A stretch of DNA of 64,000 nt from NCBI RefSeq assembly GCF_003797125.1, contig NZ_RKKE01000002.1:967661-1031660 (forward strand), written 5' to 3'. This stretch comes from Shewanella frigidimarina. Its GTDB lineage: Bacteria; Pseudomonadota; Gammaproteobacteria; Enterobacterales; Shewanellaceae. The translations under genes were made by a program, and so were the position numbers. Positions 48,984 through 59,976 of the stretch are shown here, in pieces; the first letter of the stretch is position 1, and the number at the start of each line of letters is the position of its first letter. A model generated the notes under the pieces. It did no database searches. It saw nothing but the letters and a program-made list of their open reading frames with translations, and had not been told where the DNA came from.

Positions 48984-50546
48984 GTGCTAAAAACTCAACC
49001 TTTACACTCTTCTTTGAGTATTGTTCGTCTGGTGACGGCATTTATTGCTGGCGCCAGTACGGCACTTTCGTTTGCGCCTTATGAAATTTGGGCCATATTT
49101 CCTTTAGCATTGAGTTTTACCCTATGGCAGAGTCATACATTAACCGCCAAGCAAAGTTTATATTACTGGCTTAGTTTCGGTTTTGGCTGCTTTGCCATTG
49201 GCATTAGTTGGGTGCATGTCAGTATTGACACCTTTGGTGGGATGCCCATTTTTGTGTCGATAACCTTAATGGCTTTACTGGCACTGTATCTGGCAATTTA
49301 TCCCGCAATAACAGGATACTTGCTCAACAAGTTATCACGTACAGCTAAGCACACCTTAAATCCTTATTTAACCTATCTAGGATTATTCCCCGCCTTATGG
49401 GTACTAACTGAATGGTTAAGAGGATGGGTACTGACAGGCTTCCCTTGGATTTGGGCTGGCTACAGCCAAACATTAGGACCGCTTAGTGAATTTGCCAGCT
49501 TTATTGGTGCGTTAGGACTGAGCTTTGTGGTGGCTCTGGTTGCAGGCTCACTGATGCTGTTAACACAAAAGCGCGTGTTCCCAGTGTTAATCATATTACC
49601 CATTCTGGCATTAAGCGCTTGGGCTGCACCACAACTAAACCCAATATCAGCCAGTGGTAAAACAGTTAAAGTGGCATTAGTGCAAGGGAATATCCCTCAA
49701 AGCATGAAGTGGGAGCCAGATGCGTTGTGGCCTACCATGCTTAAATACATGGATCTGACCCGTGAGCAATTTGATGATGCCTCTAGTGTCGATATCGTTA
49801 TTTGGCCAGAAGCTGCCATTCCTGCACCAGAAGCCATGGTGGAAGACTTTTTATTGAATGCCAATCAAGTCGCCAATATGAATAACACGGCGATTATTAC
49901 TGGCATTATTAGCCACCAGCAAAAAGATTTTTATAACTCATTAATCGTATTAGGTAATCATCATCAGAAGCAGCAGCAAAGTGCTGACTATATTGTCGGT
50001 GGCACAAATGAGTTTAAAAAACATCACTTACTGCCAATTGGTGAATTCGTACCATTAGGGGATTTATTACGCCCTATTGCACCGTTTTTTAATTTACCGA
50101 TGTCATCATTTCAACGTGGTGACTACACTCAACCTAATTTAATTGCACTGGGTTACCATGTAGCACCGGCTATTTGTTACGAAATTGCCTTCCCAGAGCA
50201 AGTAAGAGCAAGCGTTACAAACGAAACAGATATGCTGCTCACCGTATCAAACGATGCCTGGTTTGGCACATCTAACGGGCCATTACAGCACATGGAAATA
50301 GCCCAAATGCGTGCCATTGAAATGGGTAAACCATTACTGCGTGGTACCAATAATGGAATTACTGCAGTCGTTGATCCGCATGGACGAATTACCGATGCTA
50401 TCCCGCAGTTTGAAACTGGGGTATTAGTAACCAATGTTGCGCTTTATCAAGGTGAAACTTGGTTTAGAAAAATAGGTCAACTCCCCTTGCTGATACTGTG
50501 TGGTTTATTAATGCTATTTGGTGTCAGAAACGTCTTACGGAAATAA
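48984..50546 (+). CDS. lnt: Apolipoprotein N-acyltransferase
   Basis: 520 residues. Six to eight membrane helices in the first 220 residues, then a nitrilase-fold domain. The catalytic Glu is in 'VIWPEAAIPAP', the Lys in the 'NEFKKHHLLPIGEFVP' block and the Cys in 'PAICYEIAFPE'. Transfers the third acyl chain to lipoproteins such as LolB, LptE and RlpA in this window. GTG start, three bases after ybeX. Confidence 0.96.
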   Translation: MLKTQPLHSSLSIVRLVTAFIAGASTALSFAPYEIWAIFPLALSFTLWQSHTLTAKQSLYYWLSFGFGCFAIGISWVHVSIDTFGGMPIFVSITLMALLALYLAIYPAITGYLLNKLSRTAKHTLNPYLTYLGLFPALWVLTEWLRGWVLTGFPWIWAGYSQTLGPLSEFASFIGALGLSFVVALVAGSLMLLTQKRVFPVLIILPILALSAWAAPQLNPISASGKTVKVALVQGNIPQSMKWEPDALWPTMLKYMDLTREQFDDASSVDIVIWPEAAIPAPEAMVEDFLLNANQVANMNNTAIITGIISHQQKDFYNSLIVLGNHHQKQQQSADYIVGGTNEFKKHHLLPIGEFVPLGDLLRPIAPFFNLPMSSFQRGDYTQPNLIALGYHVAPAICYEIAFPEQVRASVTNETDMLLTVSNDAWFGTSNGPLQHMEIAQMRAIEMGKPLLRGTNNGITAVVDPHGRITDAIPQFETGVLVTNVALYQGETWFRKIGQLPLLILCGLLMLFGVRNVLRK

Positions 50547-50558
50547 CGAGATAATTTG

Positions 50559-51071
50559 ATGTCACAATCGATTCAACTCAAAACACAGGTTATCTCAAAA
50601 GGATTTACCTTAATAGAGTTAGTTGTGGTCATCATTATCCTTGGTATTTTAGCGATGGTTGCAGCGCCTAAATTTATTGGCTTGAGTACCGAAGCGAGAC
50701 AGAGCACTCTATCAGGCCTCATGGGCAGCATTAAAACAGCCAACACCCTAGTTTATGCCCGTTCAAAAATGACGAGTTTACGAGTGCAGGCTGTCACAAA
50801 CCGCGATGACTTAATCGATATTGATATCGACAGCGACGGTGTATTTGAAACTCGGTTAAAATGGGGCTATTTAGACAACACGGACATTGAAAAATGGATC
50901 ATTGTGGATGACGCTTTTACTCTACAATATCAAGGGATTGCTGTTACTTATATCGGATACGATAAAGATGATAATGGCCAAGTCATCAATGACAATTGTT
51001 ACTTCTCTTACACTCAAGCCGCAGATGTAAATACAGCACCTGAATATCGAACGGTAGTAAGTGGTTGCTAA
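50559..51071 (+). CDS. Orphan type IV prepilin-like protein
   Basis: 170 residues. Prepilin leader then the class III motif '[22 protein letters not shown]' read in parts, with Gly before Phe as peptidase site and Glu5 of the mature chain. A C-terminal Cys pair ('NDNCYFSY' ... 'VVSGC') would close the usual D-loop. It resembles MSHA-type minor pilins, yet no assembly gene is near. It starts 12 bases past lnt, so it may be read with it. Confidence 0.87.
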   Translation: MSQSIQLKTQVISKGFTLIELVVVIIILGILAMVAAPKFIGLSTEARQSTLSGLMGSIKTANTLVYARSKMTSLRVQAVTNRDDLIDIDIDSDGVFETRLKWGYLDNTDIEKWIIVDDAFTLQYQGIAVTYIGYDKDDNGQVINDNCYFSYTQAADVNTAPEYRTVVSGC

Positions 51072-51183
51072 TCTACAACCATCTTTAAATACTTGTAGAT
51101 GTTCAAAATAAGCTTTCGATATAAAACTAAACTCAAGCTTGCTTCGTAATGTCCTCGATAAACGACTATTGATGGAAGTTACT

Positions 51184-51474
51184 ATGCAATTATCTGAAAT
51201 AAAATTAGCCATATCTCAACAAACTAAGCATCCCACGATTATTAGTTATGCCGACTCAAATCATTATTTGCTCGGTGTTGAAGACCTTCGGGGAAATTTT
51301 TACAGTGTTCGCAATAAAGCTGGGAAGCAGCTGAGTCTTCACTCAATCAAACAAGCTGAAATATTACTGAAACAACAAGGCATTCATTATGCCATGATAG
51401 AAATTCAGACTGCTTATGATGAAATGATCGGTAACAGCAGTGCAAGTCACTACCATTACCGAGTAGAGTTTTAA
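51184..51474 (+). CDS. Small conserved protein, DUF6482-like
   Basis: 96 residues from the ATG at 51184, chosen because GGAAG precedes it at 5 bases; upstream in-frame starts lack a site. One compact alpha/beta domain ('IISYADSNHYLLGVEDLRGNF', read in parts). The likeness to DUF6482 is from memory. No function known. Convergent with the zinc-ribbon gene. Confidence 0.65.
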   Translation: MQLSEIKLAISQQTKHPTIISYADSNHYLLGVEDLRGNFYSVRNKAGKQLSLHSIKQAEILLKQQGIHYAMIEIQTAYDEMIGNSSASHYHYRVEF

Positions 51475-51490
51475 GCATTCACCTAACGGA

Positions 51491-51991
51491 TTATGGTGTT
51501 AGCGGCTCCCGTGAAAACTCATTGTAATCACATTTTGGGCAATCGGGGATCACCCCAGGAAAATCGATTTGCATTTGGTGACCACACTTATTACAGGTCA
51601 GTTTACCTTGGTTAATAATTTCTCCAGACTTATACACACCATGATGTTTAAAATCTTGTAAAAGTTCATGCCACTCCACTTGGCTACGATCAGTTATTTC
51701 GCTCAACCACTGCCATAATGTATTCTCAATCCCAATTACCATTGGACTAAAACTCAAATTATCGGCATTTTCCTCACTTAAGAAGGCTGCAATGTCACGC
51801 TTTAAAAATTCTTCTACTAAAGCGAGCTCTTCTTCATCTGCATGAGATTTAAGTTTTAGATAGTCTTTACCCTGGGTCACTGACTTAAACAAACTTTTAG
51901 CTGTCAATGAGTTATCTTGCTCAAACGTGGTTTTCACCTGTTCGAATAGTGACTGATATAAGGCTAATAGTGCTGAACTTTTTCCACTCAT
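51491..51991 (-). CDS. ybeL: Zinc-ribbon protein, YbeL/DUF1451 family
   Basis: 166 residues. Helical N-terminal part, then 'CNKCGHQMQIDFPGVIPDCPKCD' (read in parts), a four-Cys zinc ribbon near residues 136-157. The family has no known role. In E. coli ybeL lies next to leuS as here, divergent from it. Confidence 0.9.
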   Translation of the reverse strand: MSGKSSALLALYQSLFEQVKTTFEQDNSLTAKSLFKSVTQGKDYLKLKSHADEEELALVEEFLKRDIAAFLSEENADNLSFSPMVIGIENTLWQWLSEITDRSQVEWHELLQDFKHHGVYKSGEIINQGKLTCNKCGHQMQIDFPGVIPDCPKCDYNEFSREPLTP

Positions 51992-52111
51992 AAGTAATAC
52001 TCCTTAATACGCACCTTTTTAATAGATCACTTCTGGTTTATTCTATGCAGTTATAAATCGCGCTGCTGAGCGTTAGATCAAACAATGGGCGGCATGGCCG
52101 GAAATAGATTG

Positions 52112-54703
52112 ATGCAAGAGCTATATAATCCCTCAGAAATTGAAGCCTTAGTGCAAAAGCACTGGCACGAACATAAAACCTTTGAAGTTACTGAAGATGA
52201 AAGCAAAGAGAAATTCTATTGTCTTTCAATGTTTCCGTATCCATCAGGTCGTCTTCACATGGGCCACGTCCGTAACTACACAATAGGCGATGTAGTGGCA
52301 CGATATCAACGTTTGCAAGGTAAAAATGTTTTGCAACCGATTGGTTGGGACTCATTTGGTCTGCCTGCAGAAAATGCCGCGATCAATAATAAGACGTCGC
52401 CGGCACCGTGGACATACGAAAATATCGACTACATGAAGAACCAACTCAAGCTATTGGGCTTTGGTTATGACTGGAGTCGTGAAATTGCTACCTGTACCCC
52501 TGAGTACTATCGTTGGGAACAATGGTTCTTCACTCAGTTGTATGCCAAAGGTTTAGTGTATAAAAAAACCTCATCAGTAAACTGGTGTCCAAACGATGAA
52601 ACCGTACTCGCAAACGAGCAAGTACAAGATGGTTGTTGCTGGCGCTGTGATACTGAAGTGATCCAGAAAGAAATTCCTCAGTGGTTTATTAAAATCACTG
52701 ATTACGCTGAAGAATTGCTTAACGACATCGACACGTTAGATGGCTGGCCTGAACAGGTTAAAGCCATGCAGCGTAACTGGATAGGTCGCAGTGAAGGGAT
52801 TGAAATGACCTTTGCCGTTGCTGACAGTGATGCATCGTTTGATATCTACACCACTCGTCCTGATACGTTAATGGGCGTGACTTATGTTGCTATTGCAGCT
52901 GGTCACCCATTAGCTGAACAGTCTGCGCAAAATAACCCTGAATTAGCCGCATTTTTAGAAGAATGTAAAAATGCTGATACCACTGAAGCTGCGATGGCTT
53001 CGATGGAGAAAAAAGGCGTCGCGACAGGTTTACAAGCTATTCATCCTATTAGTGGCAAGTTAGTACCTATTTGGGTCGCTAACTTTGTATTGATGAATTA
53101 CGGCACCGGCGCGGTAATGTCAGTTCCAGCTCATGATCAACGCGATTATGAATTTGCGACTAAATACCAGCTTGCGATTGAAGCGGTCATTAAGCCAGTA
53201 GATGGCGAAGTAGACGTTAGCAAAGAAGCTTACACCGAAAAAGGTGTGGTGTTTAATTCGGGCGATGCATTCCCTGAGCTAGACGGTTTAGACTTCCAAG
53301 CAGCTTTTGAAGCTATTGATGCTAGATTAACCGCAGAAGGTAAAGGCAAACGCCAAGTCAATTATCGTTTACGCGACTGGGGTGTTTCTCGTCAGCGTTA
53401 CTGGGGTGCTCCTATCCCGATGGTGACCCTCGCCGATGGTACTGTTGTGCCAACGCCTGAAGATCAACTGCCTGTTATTTTGCCAGAAGATGTGGTGATG
53501 GACGGTATTCAAAGTCCAATTAAAGCCGATAAGGCTTGGGCCGAAACCACAGTCAACGGTCAGCCAGCAACACGCGAAACAGATACCTTTGATACCTTTA
53601 TGGAATCATCTTGGTACTACGCACGTTACTGTAGCCCTCACGCAGACGAAATGTTAGATCCTGCTAAAGCTAACTACTGGTTACCAGTAGATCAGTACAT
53701 TGGCGGTATCGAACATGCTTGTATGCATTTGTTGTATTTCCGCTTTTTCCATAAGTTGCTGCGTGACGCAGGCTTAGTCAACAGTGATGAGCCCGCAAAG
53801 CAGTTACTGACTCAAGGCATGGTATTAGCAGATGCTTATTACTACACCAACGAAAAAGGCGCCCGAGTTTGGGTATCACCTTTAGAAGTGACTGTGGTAG
53901 AAAAAGACGACAAAGGCCGCATCATTAAAGCGATAGACAATCAAGGTCATGAACTGGTTTACACCGGCATGAGTAAGATGTCTAAATCGAAAAATAACGG
54001 TATCGATCCACAAGTCATGGTTGAAAAATACGGTGCTGATACCGTACGTTTATTCATGATGTTTGCCTCGCCACCAGAATTAACCCTGGAATGGCAAGAG
54101 TCAGGCGTTGAAGGAGCACATCGCTTCATTAAACGTTTCTGGAAATTGGCTAGCGATCATGTTGCTGCAGGTAAAACTGAAGCATTAGATACCAGCAAAT
54201 TAAATGCCGATCAAAAAGCATTGCGCCGTGAATTACATAAGACCATTGCCAAAGTCAGCGATGACATTGCACGTCGTCAAATGTTTAACACCGCAGTAGC
54301 CTCAGTAATGGAACTAATGAACCATTTACTGAAAGCCTCACAAGAAACGGCGCAAGACCGAGCGTTACTTGCTGAAGCTTTGTCTGCTGTAACGCGTTTG
54401 CTTTACCCTATTGTTCCGCATATGACGTTTACGTTATGGAATGAGTTAGGTAACGAAGGCGACATTGAAGATAGCCGTTGGCCTGAAGTCGATGAGTCTG
54501 CGTTAGTCGAAGACAGCAAGCTCATTGTGGTACAAGTAAACGGAAAGGTTCGCGCAAAAATTACTGTTGCTGCTGATGCATCAAAAGAAGATGTAGAAGC
54601 ATTAGGCATGAGTGATGAGCACGTACAAAAACACACTGAAGGGTTAACGGTTCGTAAAGTCATTTACGTGCCCGGCAAACTATTAAGTATTGTTGCTAAC
54701 TAA
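52112..54703 (+). CDS. leuS: Leucyl-tRNA synthetase
   Basis: 863 residues from the ATG at 52112 ([11 protein letters not shown]), the family's usual start; the frame is open to 52085. Class I synthetase: HMGH at residues 49-52, the CP1 editing domain about 225-420 ('[15 protein letters not shown]'), and KMSKS in '[14 protein letters not shown]'. Charges the Leu tRNAs encoded at 40.1-40.7 kb among others. Conserved start of the leuS-lptE-holA row. Confidence 0.98.
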   Translation: MQELYNPSEIEALVQKHWHEHKTFEVTEDESKEKFYCLSMFPYPSGRLHMGHVRNYTIGDVVARYQRLQGKNVLQPIGWDSFGLPAENAAINNKTSPAPWTYENIDYMKNQLKLLGFGYDWSREIATCTPEYYRWEQWFFTQLYAKGLVYKKTSSVNWCPNDETVLANEQVQDGCCWRCDTEVIQKEIPQWFIKITDYAEELLNDIDTLDGWPEQVKAMQRNWIGRSEGIEMTFAVADSDASFDIYTTRPDTLMGVTYVAIAAGHPLAEQSAQNNPELAAFLEECKNADTTEAAMASMEKKGVATGLQAIHPISGKLVPIWVANFVLMNYGTGAVMSVPAHDQRDYEFATKYQLAIEAVIKPVDGEVDVSKEAYTEKGVVFNSGDAFPELDGLDFQAAFEAIDARLTAEGKGKRQVNYRLRDWGVSRQRYWGAPIPMVTLADGTVVPTPEDQLPVILPEDVVMDGIQSPIKADKAWAETTVNGQPATRETDTFDTFMESSWYYARYCSPHADEMLDPAKANYWLPVDQYIGGIEHACMHLLYFRFFHKLLRDAGLVNSDEPAKQLLTQGMVLADAYYYTNEKGARVWVSPLEVTVVEKDDKGRIIKAIDNQGHELVYTGMSKMSKSKNNGIDPQVMVEKYGADTVRLFMMFASPPELTLEWQESGVEGAHRFIKRFWKLASDHVAAGKTEALDTSKLNADQKALRRELHKTIAKVSDDIARRQMFNTAVASVMELMNHLLKASQETAQDRALLAEALSAVTRLLYPIVPHMTFTLWNELGNEGDIEDSRWPEVDESALVEDSKLIVVQVNGKVRAKITVAADASKEDVEALGMSDEHVQKHTEGLTVRKVIYVPGKLLSIVAN

Positions 54704-54770
54704 GTTGTCTTAATGAGGAGGCAAGTTAGCCTCCGAAATTAGGGTGATAACGTTAACGCTTCAGTGTTAT

Positions 54771-54800
54771 AACTTACCGCAGGTTACACCGCGGTAAGTT
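54771..54800 (+). terminator. Hairpin between leuS and lptE
   Basis: AACTTACCGC / GCGGTAAGTT, perfect 10-bp stem with a 10-base loop, followed by ATTTATTT. A smaller GGAGGC / GCCTCC hairpin precedes it at 54717-54734. Partial termination would lower expression of lptE and later genes relative to leuS (inference). Confidence 0.55.
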
Positions 54801-54828
54801 ATTTATTTAACCATGCAAATAAACAAGG

Positions 54829-55338
54829 ATGCCTCCCCTCGCTATGCTAGCCAAAAAAATCTGTTTAGCCATAATGACATTGGTGCTACTGACCACTGCA
54901 GGATGCGGCTTCAAACTCCAACGCAGTTACTCCATCCCTGCCGAATTGGCCGAATTGCATTTAAGCAGCAGCGATGAATACAGTGAGTTAACTCGCTTAG
55001 TTCGTGACAGATTACGGATCAACCGTATTAGCCTTGTCGATGCAGCAGAAAAAACACCTACGTTACGGTTAATTAACGACTCACTGGAACGTGCCACACT
55101 GTCACTTTATCCCACAGGAAATGTCGCAGAATATGAGCTGATCTACTTAGTGCATTATTCGGTTACTTTACCAGGACAAGAGCCACAAGATTTTGATACT
55201 GAAATCCGCCGAGATTATCAAGACGATCCTCGTACTGCATTAGCAAAAAGCCGTGAAATGGAGTTGTTGGTTAAAGAAATGCGCGTACAGGCAGCCGATT
55301 ATATTATCCAAACTCTGGCGTCAATCGGGGCAGAGTAA
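54829..55338 (+). CDS. lptE: LptE, LPS-assembly lipoprotein
   Basis: 169 residues. Signal peptide with lipobox 'LLTTAGC', then 'GFKLQRSYSIPAELAELHLSS', the LptE opening. Partner of LptD in the outer-membrane LPS translocon. ATGs at 54829 and 54844 are both possible; the second gives the more usual signal length, but the ribosome site fits neither well. Stop and holA start share one base. Confidence 0.93.
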   Translation: MPPLAMLAKKICLAIMTLVLLTTAGCGFKLQRSYSIPAELAELHLSSSDEYSELTRLVRDRLRINRISLVDAAEKTPTLRLINDSLERATLSLYPTGNVAEYELIYLVHYSVTLPGQEPQDFDTEIRRDYQDDPRTALAKSREMELLVKEMRVQAADYIIQTLASIGAE

Positions 55339-56372
55339 TGCGGGTTTATCCTGATCAACTCAAGCAACATCTCAAACCACTACCGCAATGCTTTTTACTG
55401 TTCGGTGATGACCCATGGTTAATCGAAAACAGTAAACAATTGATCCTCAACGCCGCTAAAAAACAAGGCTTTGAAGAGCGTGTACAGTTAAGCCAAGAAA
55501 CTGGTTTTAACTGGGGAGATTTAGTCCAAGAATGGCAAGCAATGAGCTTATTTGCCAGCCGACGGATTATTGAGTTAACCCTGCCGCAAGGTAAACCTGG
55601 CATGGAAGGAGCCGCAGCATTTCAAACGCTGTTGCAACACCCTAATCCAGATATGTTATTGATTATCCAAGGCCCCAAAGCCAGTGCAGAGCAAACCAAT
55701 AGCAAATGGTTTAAATCACTCGATGCCAAAGGTATATACCTACCCTGCACCACGCCTGAAGGTAAACAGTTTGAACGCTGGTTAGACAGTCGTATTACTC
55801 ATTATGAACTCACGGTTCACCATGATGCAAAAGCCATGTTATTTACGCTATTTGAAGGTAACTTATTGGCGGCTGAACAAGCGATGCAATTGCTACAACT
55901 GCTCAGTCCTAAGCAAAATATTACCCCAGAACAACTCAGTGAATATTTCGAAGACCAATCTCGTTTCAGTGTGTTTCAACTCTGTGATGCCATTCTAGGT
56001 AACCATCAAAAACATGCACAGCACATGCTGGCTCAATTGCAGGCCGAAGGCACTGCAATGCCCATTTTAATGTGGGCTTTATTCAAAGAGATAAATTTGC
56101 TGCTCACCTTAAAACTGGCCGTCCATAATGGCGAACAACTCAGCAAACTGTGGAGCCAACACCGAATTTGGGATAAGCGTAAACCGCTTTATCAAGCTGC
56201 AATAACGCGATTAGATTTAGATCATATCGAACATATACTCGCGTTTGCGTCTAAATTAGAATTAAATCTCAAACAAAAAGGGCTTGAAGATTGGATTGGT
56301 CTCAGCCATTTATGCATTTTATTTGATCCACGAGCACATAACCGTTTAGCTCATATTGAATTAACTGACTGA
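55338..56372 (+). CDS. holA: DNA polymerase III subunit delta
   Basis: 344 residues. Clamp-loader subunit that opens the beta ring. Family opening 'MRVYPDQLKQHLKPLPQCFLLFGDDPWLIENS' (read in parts) with the AAA+-like fold but no working P-loop, as expected of delta. Overlaps lptE by one base and precedes nadD by 21. Confidence 0.95.
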   Translation: MRVYPDQLKQHLKPLPQCFLLFGDDPWLIENSKQLILNAAKKQGFEERVQLSQETGFNWGDLVQEWQAMSLFASRRIIELTLPQGKPGMEGAAAFQTLLQHPNPDMLLIIQGPKASAEQTNSKWFKSLDAKGIYLPCTTPEGKQFERWLDSRITHYELTVHHDAKAMLFTLFEGNLLAAEQAMQLLQLLSPKQNITPEQLSEYFEDQSRFSVFQLCDAILGNHQKHAQHMLAQLQAEGTAMPILMWALFKEINLLLTLKLAVHNGEQLSKLWSQHRIWDKRKPLYQAAITRLDLDHIEHILAFASKLELNLKQKGLEDWIGLSHLCILFDPRAHNRLAHIELTD

Positions 56373-56393
56373 GACAAAAAGTAAGGACAGCGA

Positions 56394-57029
56394 ATGCGTA
56401 TCGGTATTTTGGGTGGCACCTTCGACCCTATCCATCTAGGACATATCAATCCTGCACTAGACGTAAAACAGCAACTTCATTTAGACCAGATTTGGCTAAT
56501 GCCCAATCATATACCTCCGCATAAAAATACTACCGTAGTGAGTACTCATCACCGGCTTGAAATGGTGAAGTTAGTTTGCCAGCAGTTCCCAGAATTTAAG
56601 CTATGTGATATCGAAATCAATCGCGACACCCCGTCTTACAGCGTCACTACGCTCACATTACTCACCCAACAATATCCTGATGATGAATTCTTTTTCATTA
56701 TGGGCATGGATTCATTTGTTCAATTACCATTGTGGTATCAATGGCAATCATTGTTTAATCTGTGCCATATTGCATTGTGTCAACGCCCTGGTTGGGCAAT
56801 GGACACCAACAGCGAAATGACCAAAGAATTATTATTCAGACAAGCAACCGCAGACTATCTTGACTCGCCTTCCCATGCTAAAAATGGCAGAATATTCACT
56901 ATCAACAGCCAGTTAGTCGATATTTCTTCAACTGAAATACGTCAGCAGTTAGCTCAAAATATTGATATCAGCACGGTTTTATCTCAAACAACAACCGAAT
57001 ATATTCGCCAACATCAGCTCTATCGCTAA
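56394..57029 (+). CDS. nadD: Nicotinate-nucleotide adenylyltransferase
   Basis: 211 residues. Makes deamido-NAD from nicotinate mononucleotide and ATP. The nucleotidyltransferase motif '[12 protein letters not shown]' (HxGH) and the C-terminal '[10 protein letters not shown]' (SSTxxR) are both present. Between holA and rsfS as in E. coli, though cobC is missing from that place. Confidence 0.97.
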   Translation: MRIGILGGTFDPIHLGHINPALDVKQQLHLDQIWLMPNHIPPHKNTTVVSTHHRLEMVKLVCQQFPEFKLCDIEINRDTPSYSVTTLTLLTQQYPDDEFFFIMGMDSFVQLPLWYQWQSLFNLCHIALCQRPGWAMDTNSEMTKELLFRQATADYLDSPSHAKNGRIFTINSQLVDISSTEIRQQLAQNIDISTVLSQTTTEYIRQHQLYR

Positions 57030-57190
57030 CACAATAAACCGCACAGTTATTAACTCAACTTTTATGATTATGGGTAAACTCAGCATCGGACACAAAATTA
57101 AATCTATCGTTGTTTAGCCATGCTTAATTGCGCATCAACAGTGAATTTGAGTATAATACTCCGTTAATTTTTACTTATGAGGTACTTCGA

Positions 57191-57520
57191 GTGCAAGGCA
57201 CCGAACTAAAAGATTTCGTTATCGACAAAGTCGATGATTTAAAAGCAAAAAATATTACTGTTATAGATGTATCTAAACGGTCAACCATTACCGACACTAT
57301 GATCATTTGTACTGGTACATCAAAAACACACGTTCGATCTATTGGTGAGCACGTAATCGTGTCAGCAAAAAATGCTGGCGTGCAACCTCTTGGGGTCGAA
57401 GGTCGTGACAGCAGTGAATGGGTATTAGTTGATTTAGGCTCAGTGATTTTGCATGTGATGCAAGAACAAACTCGTGATTACTACGAGCTTGAAAAACTTT
57501 GGTCTGAACACAGCGTCTAA
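57191..57520 (+). CDS. rsfS: Ribosomal silencing factor RsfS
   Basis: 109 residues from the GTG at 57191 ([18 protein letters not shown]), preceded by TGAGG at the right distance. The frame runs back to 57128 but the extra 21 codons are not part of the family. RsfS binds L14 of the large subunit and blocks subunit joining in starvation. Its stop overlaps rlmH by one base. Confidence 0.96.
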   Translation: MQGTELKDFVIDKVDDLKAKNITVIDVSKRSTITDTMIICTGTSKTHVRSIGEHVIVSAKNAGVQPLGVEGRDSSEWVLVDLGSVILHVMQEQTRDYYELEKLWSEHSV

Positions 57521-57990
57521 TGAAGTTACAGCTTATTGCCGTTGGCACCAAAATGCCCGATTGGGTAACCCGAGGCTTCGAAGAATACCAACGCCGTTTC
57601 CCTAGAGATATGGCTTTGGAGCTCATCGAAATCCCAGCAGGGAAACGCGGGAAAAATGCTGATATCGCCCGAATTTTACATAAGGAAGGCGAATTAATGC
57701 TAGCGGCAGTAGCAAAAGGTAACCACATTGTCAGTTTAGATTTACCCGGTAAAAACTGGACAACACCAGAACTTGCCGAGCAAATGACAAAGTGGCAACT
57801 CGATGGTAGAGATGTCAGCTTACTTATTGGTGGCCCAGAAGGACTTTCACCTGCTTGCAAAGAGGCGGCCAACCAAAGCTGGTGTTTATCAGCCCTCACT
57901 TTACCCCATCCTTTGGTTAGGGTTATTGTGGCAGAAAGCCTATATCGAGCTTGGAGCGTCAATACCAATCATCCGTATCACAGAGAATAA
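57520..57990 (+). CDS. rlmH: RlmH, 23S rRNA pseudouridine-1915 N3-methyltransferase
   Basis: 156 residues, the family length. SPOUT methyltransferase with the knot motifs '[16 protein letters not shown]' and '[25 protein letters not shown]' (read in parts), ending in 'HPYHRE'. Directly coupled to rsfS; both act on the large ribosomal subunit. Confidence 0.98.
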   Translation: MKLQLIAVGTKMPDWVTRGFEEYQRRFPRDMALELIEIPAGKRGKNADIARILHKEGELMLAAVAKGNHIVSLDLPGKNWTTPELAEQMTKWQLDGRDVSLLIGGPEGLSPACKEAANQSWCLSALTLPHPLVRVIVAESLYRAWSVNTNHPYHRE

Positions 57991-58119
57991 ACTCAGTCGC
58001 ATGTATAACTAAGCTTATCGATAATGATTATCATGCAACTCTTTTTTTCATGTTCATCAGCTGATACTGTGACCTTCTATAATTCAACCTTTCATTTGGT
58101 TACGACGGGGATAGCATAA

Positions 58120-59976
58120 GTGTCGCCAAACAAGCGCATTACCATGCATGATCACGCCGCAGAGGCCGCGCTATTTAAACGCCGTGCATTGTTCACTTTT
58201 ATTTGCGTATTCTTACTACTCTGCATCCTATTTTCGAATCTTTATCATCTTCAAATTGTCTCTTACAAAGACTATGAAACTCGTTCAAATGATAACCGTA
58301 TCCGCGTGGTTCCTACTCCGCCTAGCAGAGGGTTAATTTATGACCGTCATGGCGTGCTGTTAGCCGAAAACCAACCTTATTATTCTTTAGAACTTGTTCC
58401 AGAAAAAGTTGATGATATCACTGCGACTTTAGACGAACTTAATACCTTCATTGAACTCACTGAAGATGAGCGCGAAAGCATCACTGAAACCTTAAAGTTT
58501 CATCGCCGATTTAAGCCGTTAACCATTAAAAGTAAATTAACCGACGAACAAGTCGCCATTTTTAGTGTTAATCAATATAAATTTCCTGGTATTTATGTTG
58601 AAGCAGGCCTTAAGCGTCATTATCCCTTTAATGCGCTAATGACTCATGTATTAGGGTATGTCGGTAAAATTAATAGCCGAGATAAAGCCTTGCTTGAAAA
58701 AAGTAGCCAATGGAAAAACTATGCTGCAACCAAAGATATTGGTAAGCAAGGCATTGAAAAATTCTATGAAAGTTTACTTCATGGTACCCCTGGTCACCTC
58801 GAAGAAGAGGTTAATAATCGTGGCAGAGTGATCCGCACGCTTAAAGTTACCCCGCCAACACCAGGACAAGACATCTATCTCACGTTAGATCTCAAACTAC
58901 AGCAGAAGGCCATGGAGCTATTAGATGGTCGAAAAGGCTCTGTCGTTGCTATAGATCCTAGAGATGGTGGTGTTTTAGCCATGATTTCAAGCCCATCATA
59001 TGACCCTAATCCCTTTGTTCACGGCATTAGTTCTAAAGCTTATAATGACTTATTAAATGATAAATCGCGGCCATTAATTAATCGTTCAACCCAAGGGCAA
59101 TACTCCCCAGCGTCAACCATCAAACCGCATGTAGCGTTACTCGGGTTAGAAGAAAAAATCATTAACGAACGCACGCGTATTTGGGATCCGGGCTATTGGC
59201 AAATGCCAGGCGTCGATCGCAAATGGGGCGACTGGAAAAAATGGGGCCATGGCTGGGTAGATATCTATCATGCCATTGTCGACTCTTGTGATATTTTCTT
59301 TTATGACCTCGTCTATAAGGTTGGCATCGATAGAATGGCCATATTTATGGATCGTTTTGGATTTGGTAAAAGTACCGGTATCGATATTTTTGAAGAGTCA
59401 GATGGCGTAATGCCATCTAGAGACTGGAAAAGAATGCGTTACAACCAACCTTGGTATAATGGCGATACCATTTCGGTCGGTATTGGCCAAGGATATTGGA
59501 CTACTACGCCGCTGCAGCTTGCCAATGCGGTGACTATCATGGCAAATAAAGGCAAGCGTTTTACGCCGCATTTATTAAAATCATTTAAAAATAGTACGGT
59601 TAAAATTGATTCGCCGATTGATGAGCAAGTACCAATAGAGCTTAAAGACCCTCGCAATTGGAACATCATCAATGAAGCGATGCGTCAAACGGCTGATAAA
59701 TCTCGCTTTACCGATGCCACCTATACCGCAGCAATGAAAACGGGTACAGCGCAGGTATTTAGTGTAGCCAAAGATCAAAAATATAATGCCAACACTATTG
59801 CAGAACACTTGCGCGATAATGCATTAGTTGTTGCTTACGCACCTTATGAAAACCCTCGTATCGTTTTAGCGGTGGTATTAGAAAACGCCGGCTGGGGTGG
59901 CGCCAATGCAGGCCCACTAGCACGAGCATTGCTCGATGAGTATATTTTACGAGACGAATGGGCGGTAAAACCGTGA
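58120..59976 (+). CDS. mrdA: Penicillin-binding protein 2 (transpeptidase of elongation)
   Basis: 618 residues. One N-terminal membrane helix (about 22-44), PBP dimerisation domain, then the transpeptidase domain with the active Ser332 in S-T-I-K, and KTG in 'MKTGTAQV'. Works with RodA in the Rod system for side-wall peptidoglycan. The GTG at 58120 is chosen; an ATG at 58144 is possible. Overlaps rodA. Confidence 0.97.
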   Translation: MSPNKRITMHDHAAEAALFKRRALFTFICVFLLLCILFSNLYHLQIVSYKDYETRSNDNRIRVVPTPPSRGLIYDRHGVLLAENQPYYSLELVPEKVDDITATLDELNTFIELTEDERESITETLKFHRRFKPLTIKSKLTDEQVAIFSVNQYKFPGIYVEAGLKRHYPFNALMTHVLGYVGKINSRDKALLEKSSQWKNYAATKDIGKQGIEKFYESLLHGTPGHLEEEVNNRGRVIRTLKVTPPTPGQDIYLTLDLKLQQKAMELLDGRKGSVVAIDPRDGGVLAMISSPSYDPNPFVHGISSKAYNDLLNDKSRPLINRSTQGQYSPASTIKPHVALLGLEEKIINERTRIWDPGYWQMPGVDRKWGDWKKWGHGWVDIYHAIVDSCDIFFYDLVYKVGIDRMAIFMDRFGFGKSTGIDIFEESDGVMPSRDWKRMRYNQPWYNGDTISVGIGQGYWTTTPLQLANAVTIMANKGKRFTPHLLKSFKNSTVKIDSPIDEQVPIELKDPRNWNIINEAMRQTADKSRFTDATYTAAMKTGTAQVFSVAKDQKYNANTIAEHLRDNALVVAYAPYENPRIVLAVVLENAGWGGANAGPLARALLDEYILRDEWAVKP

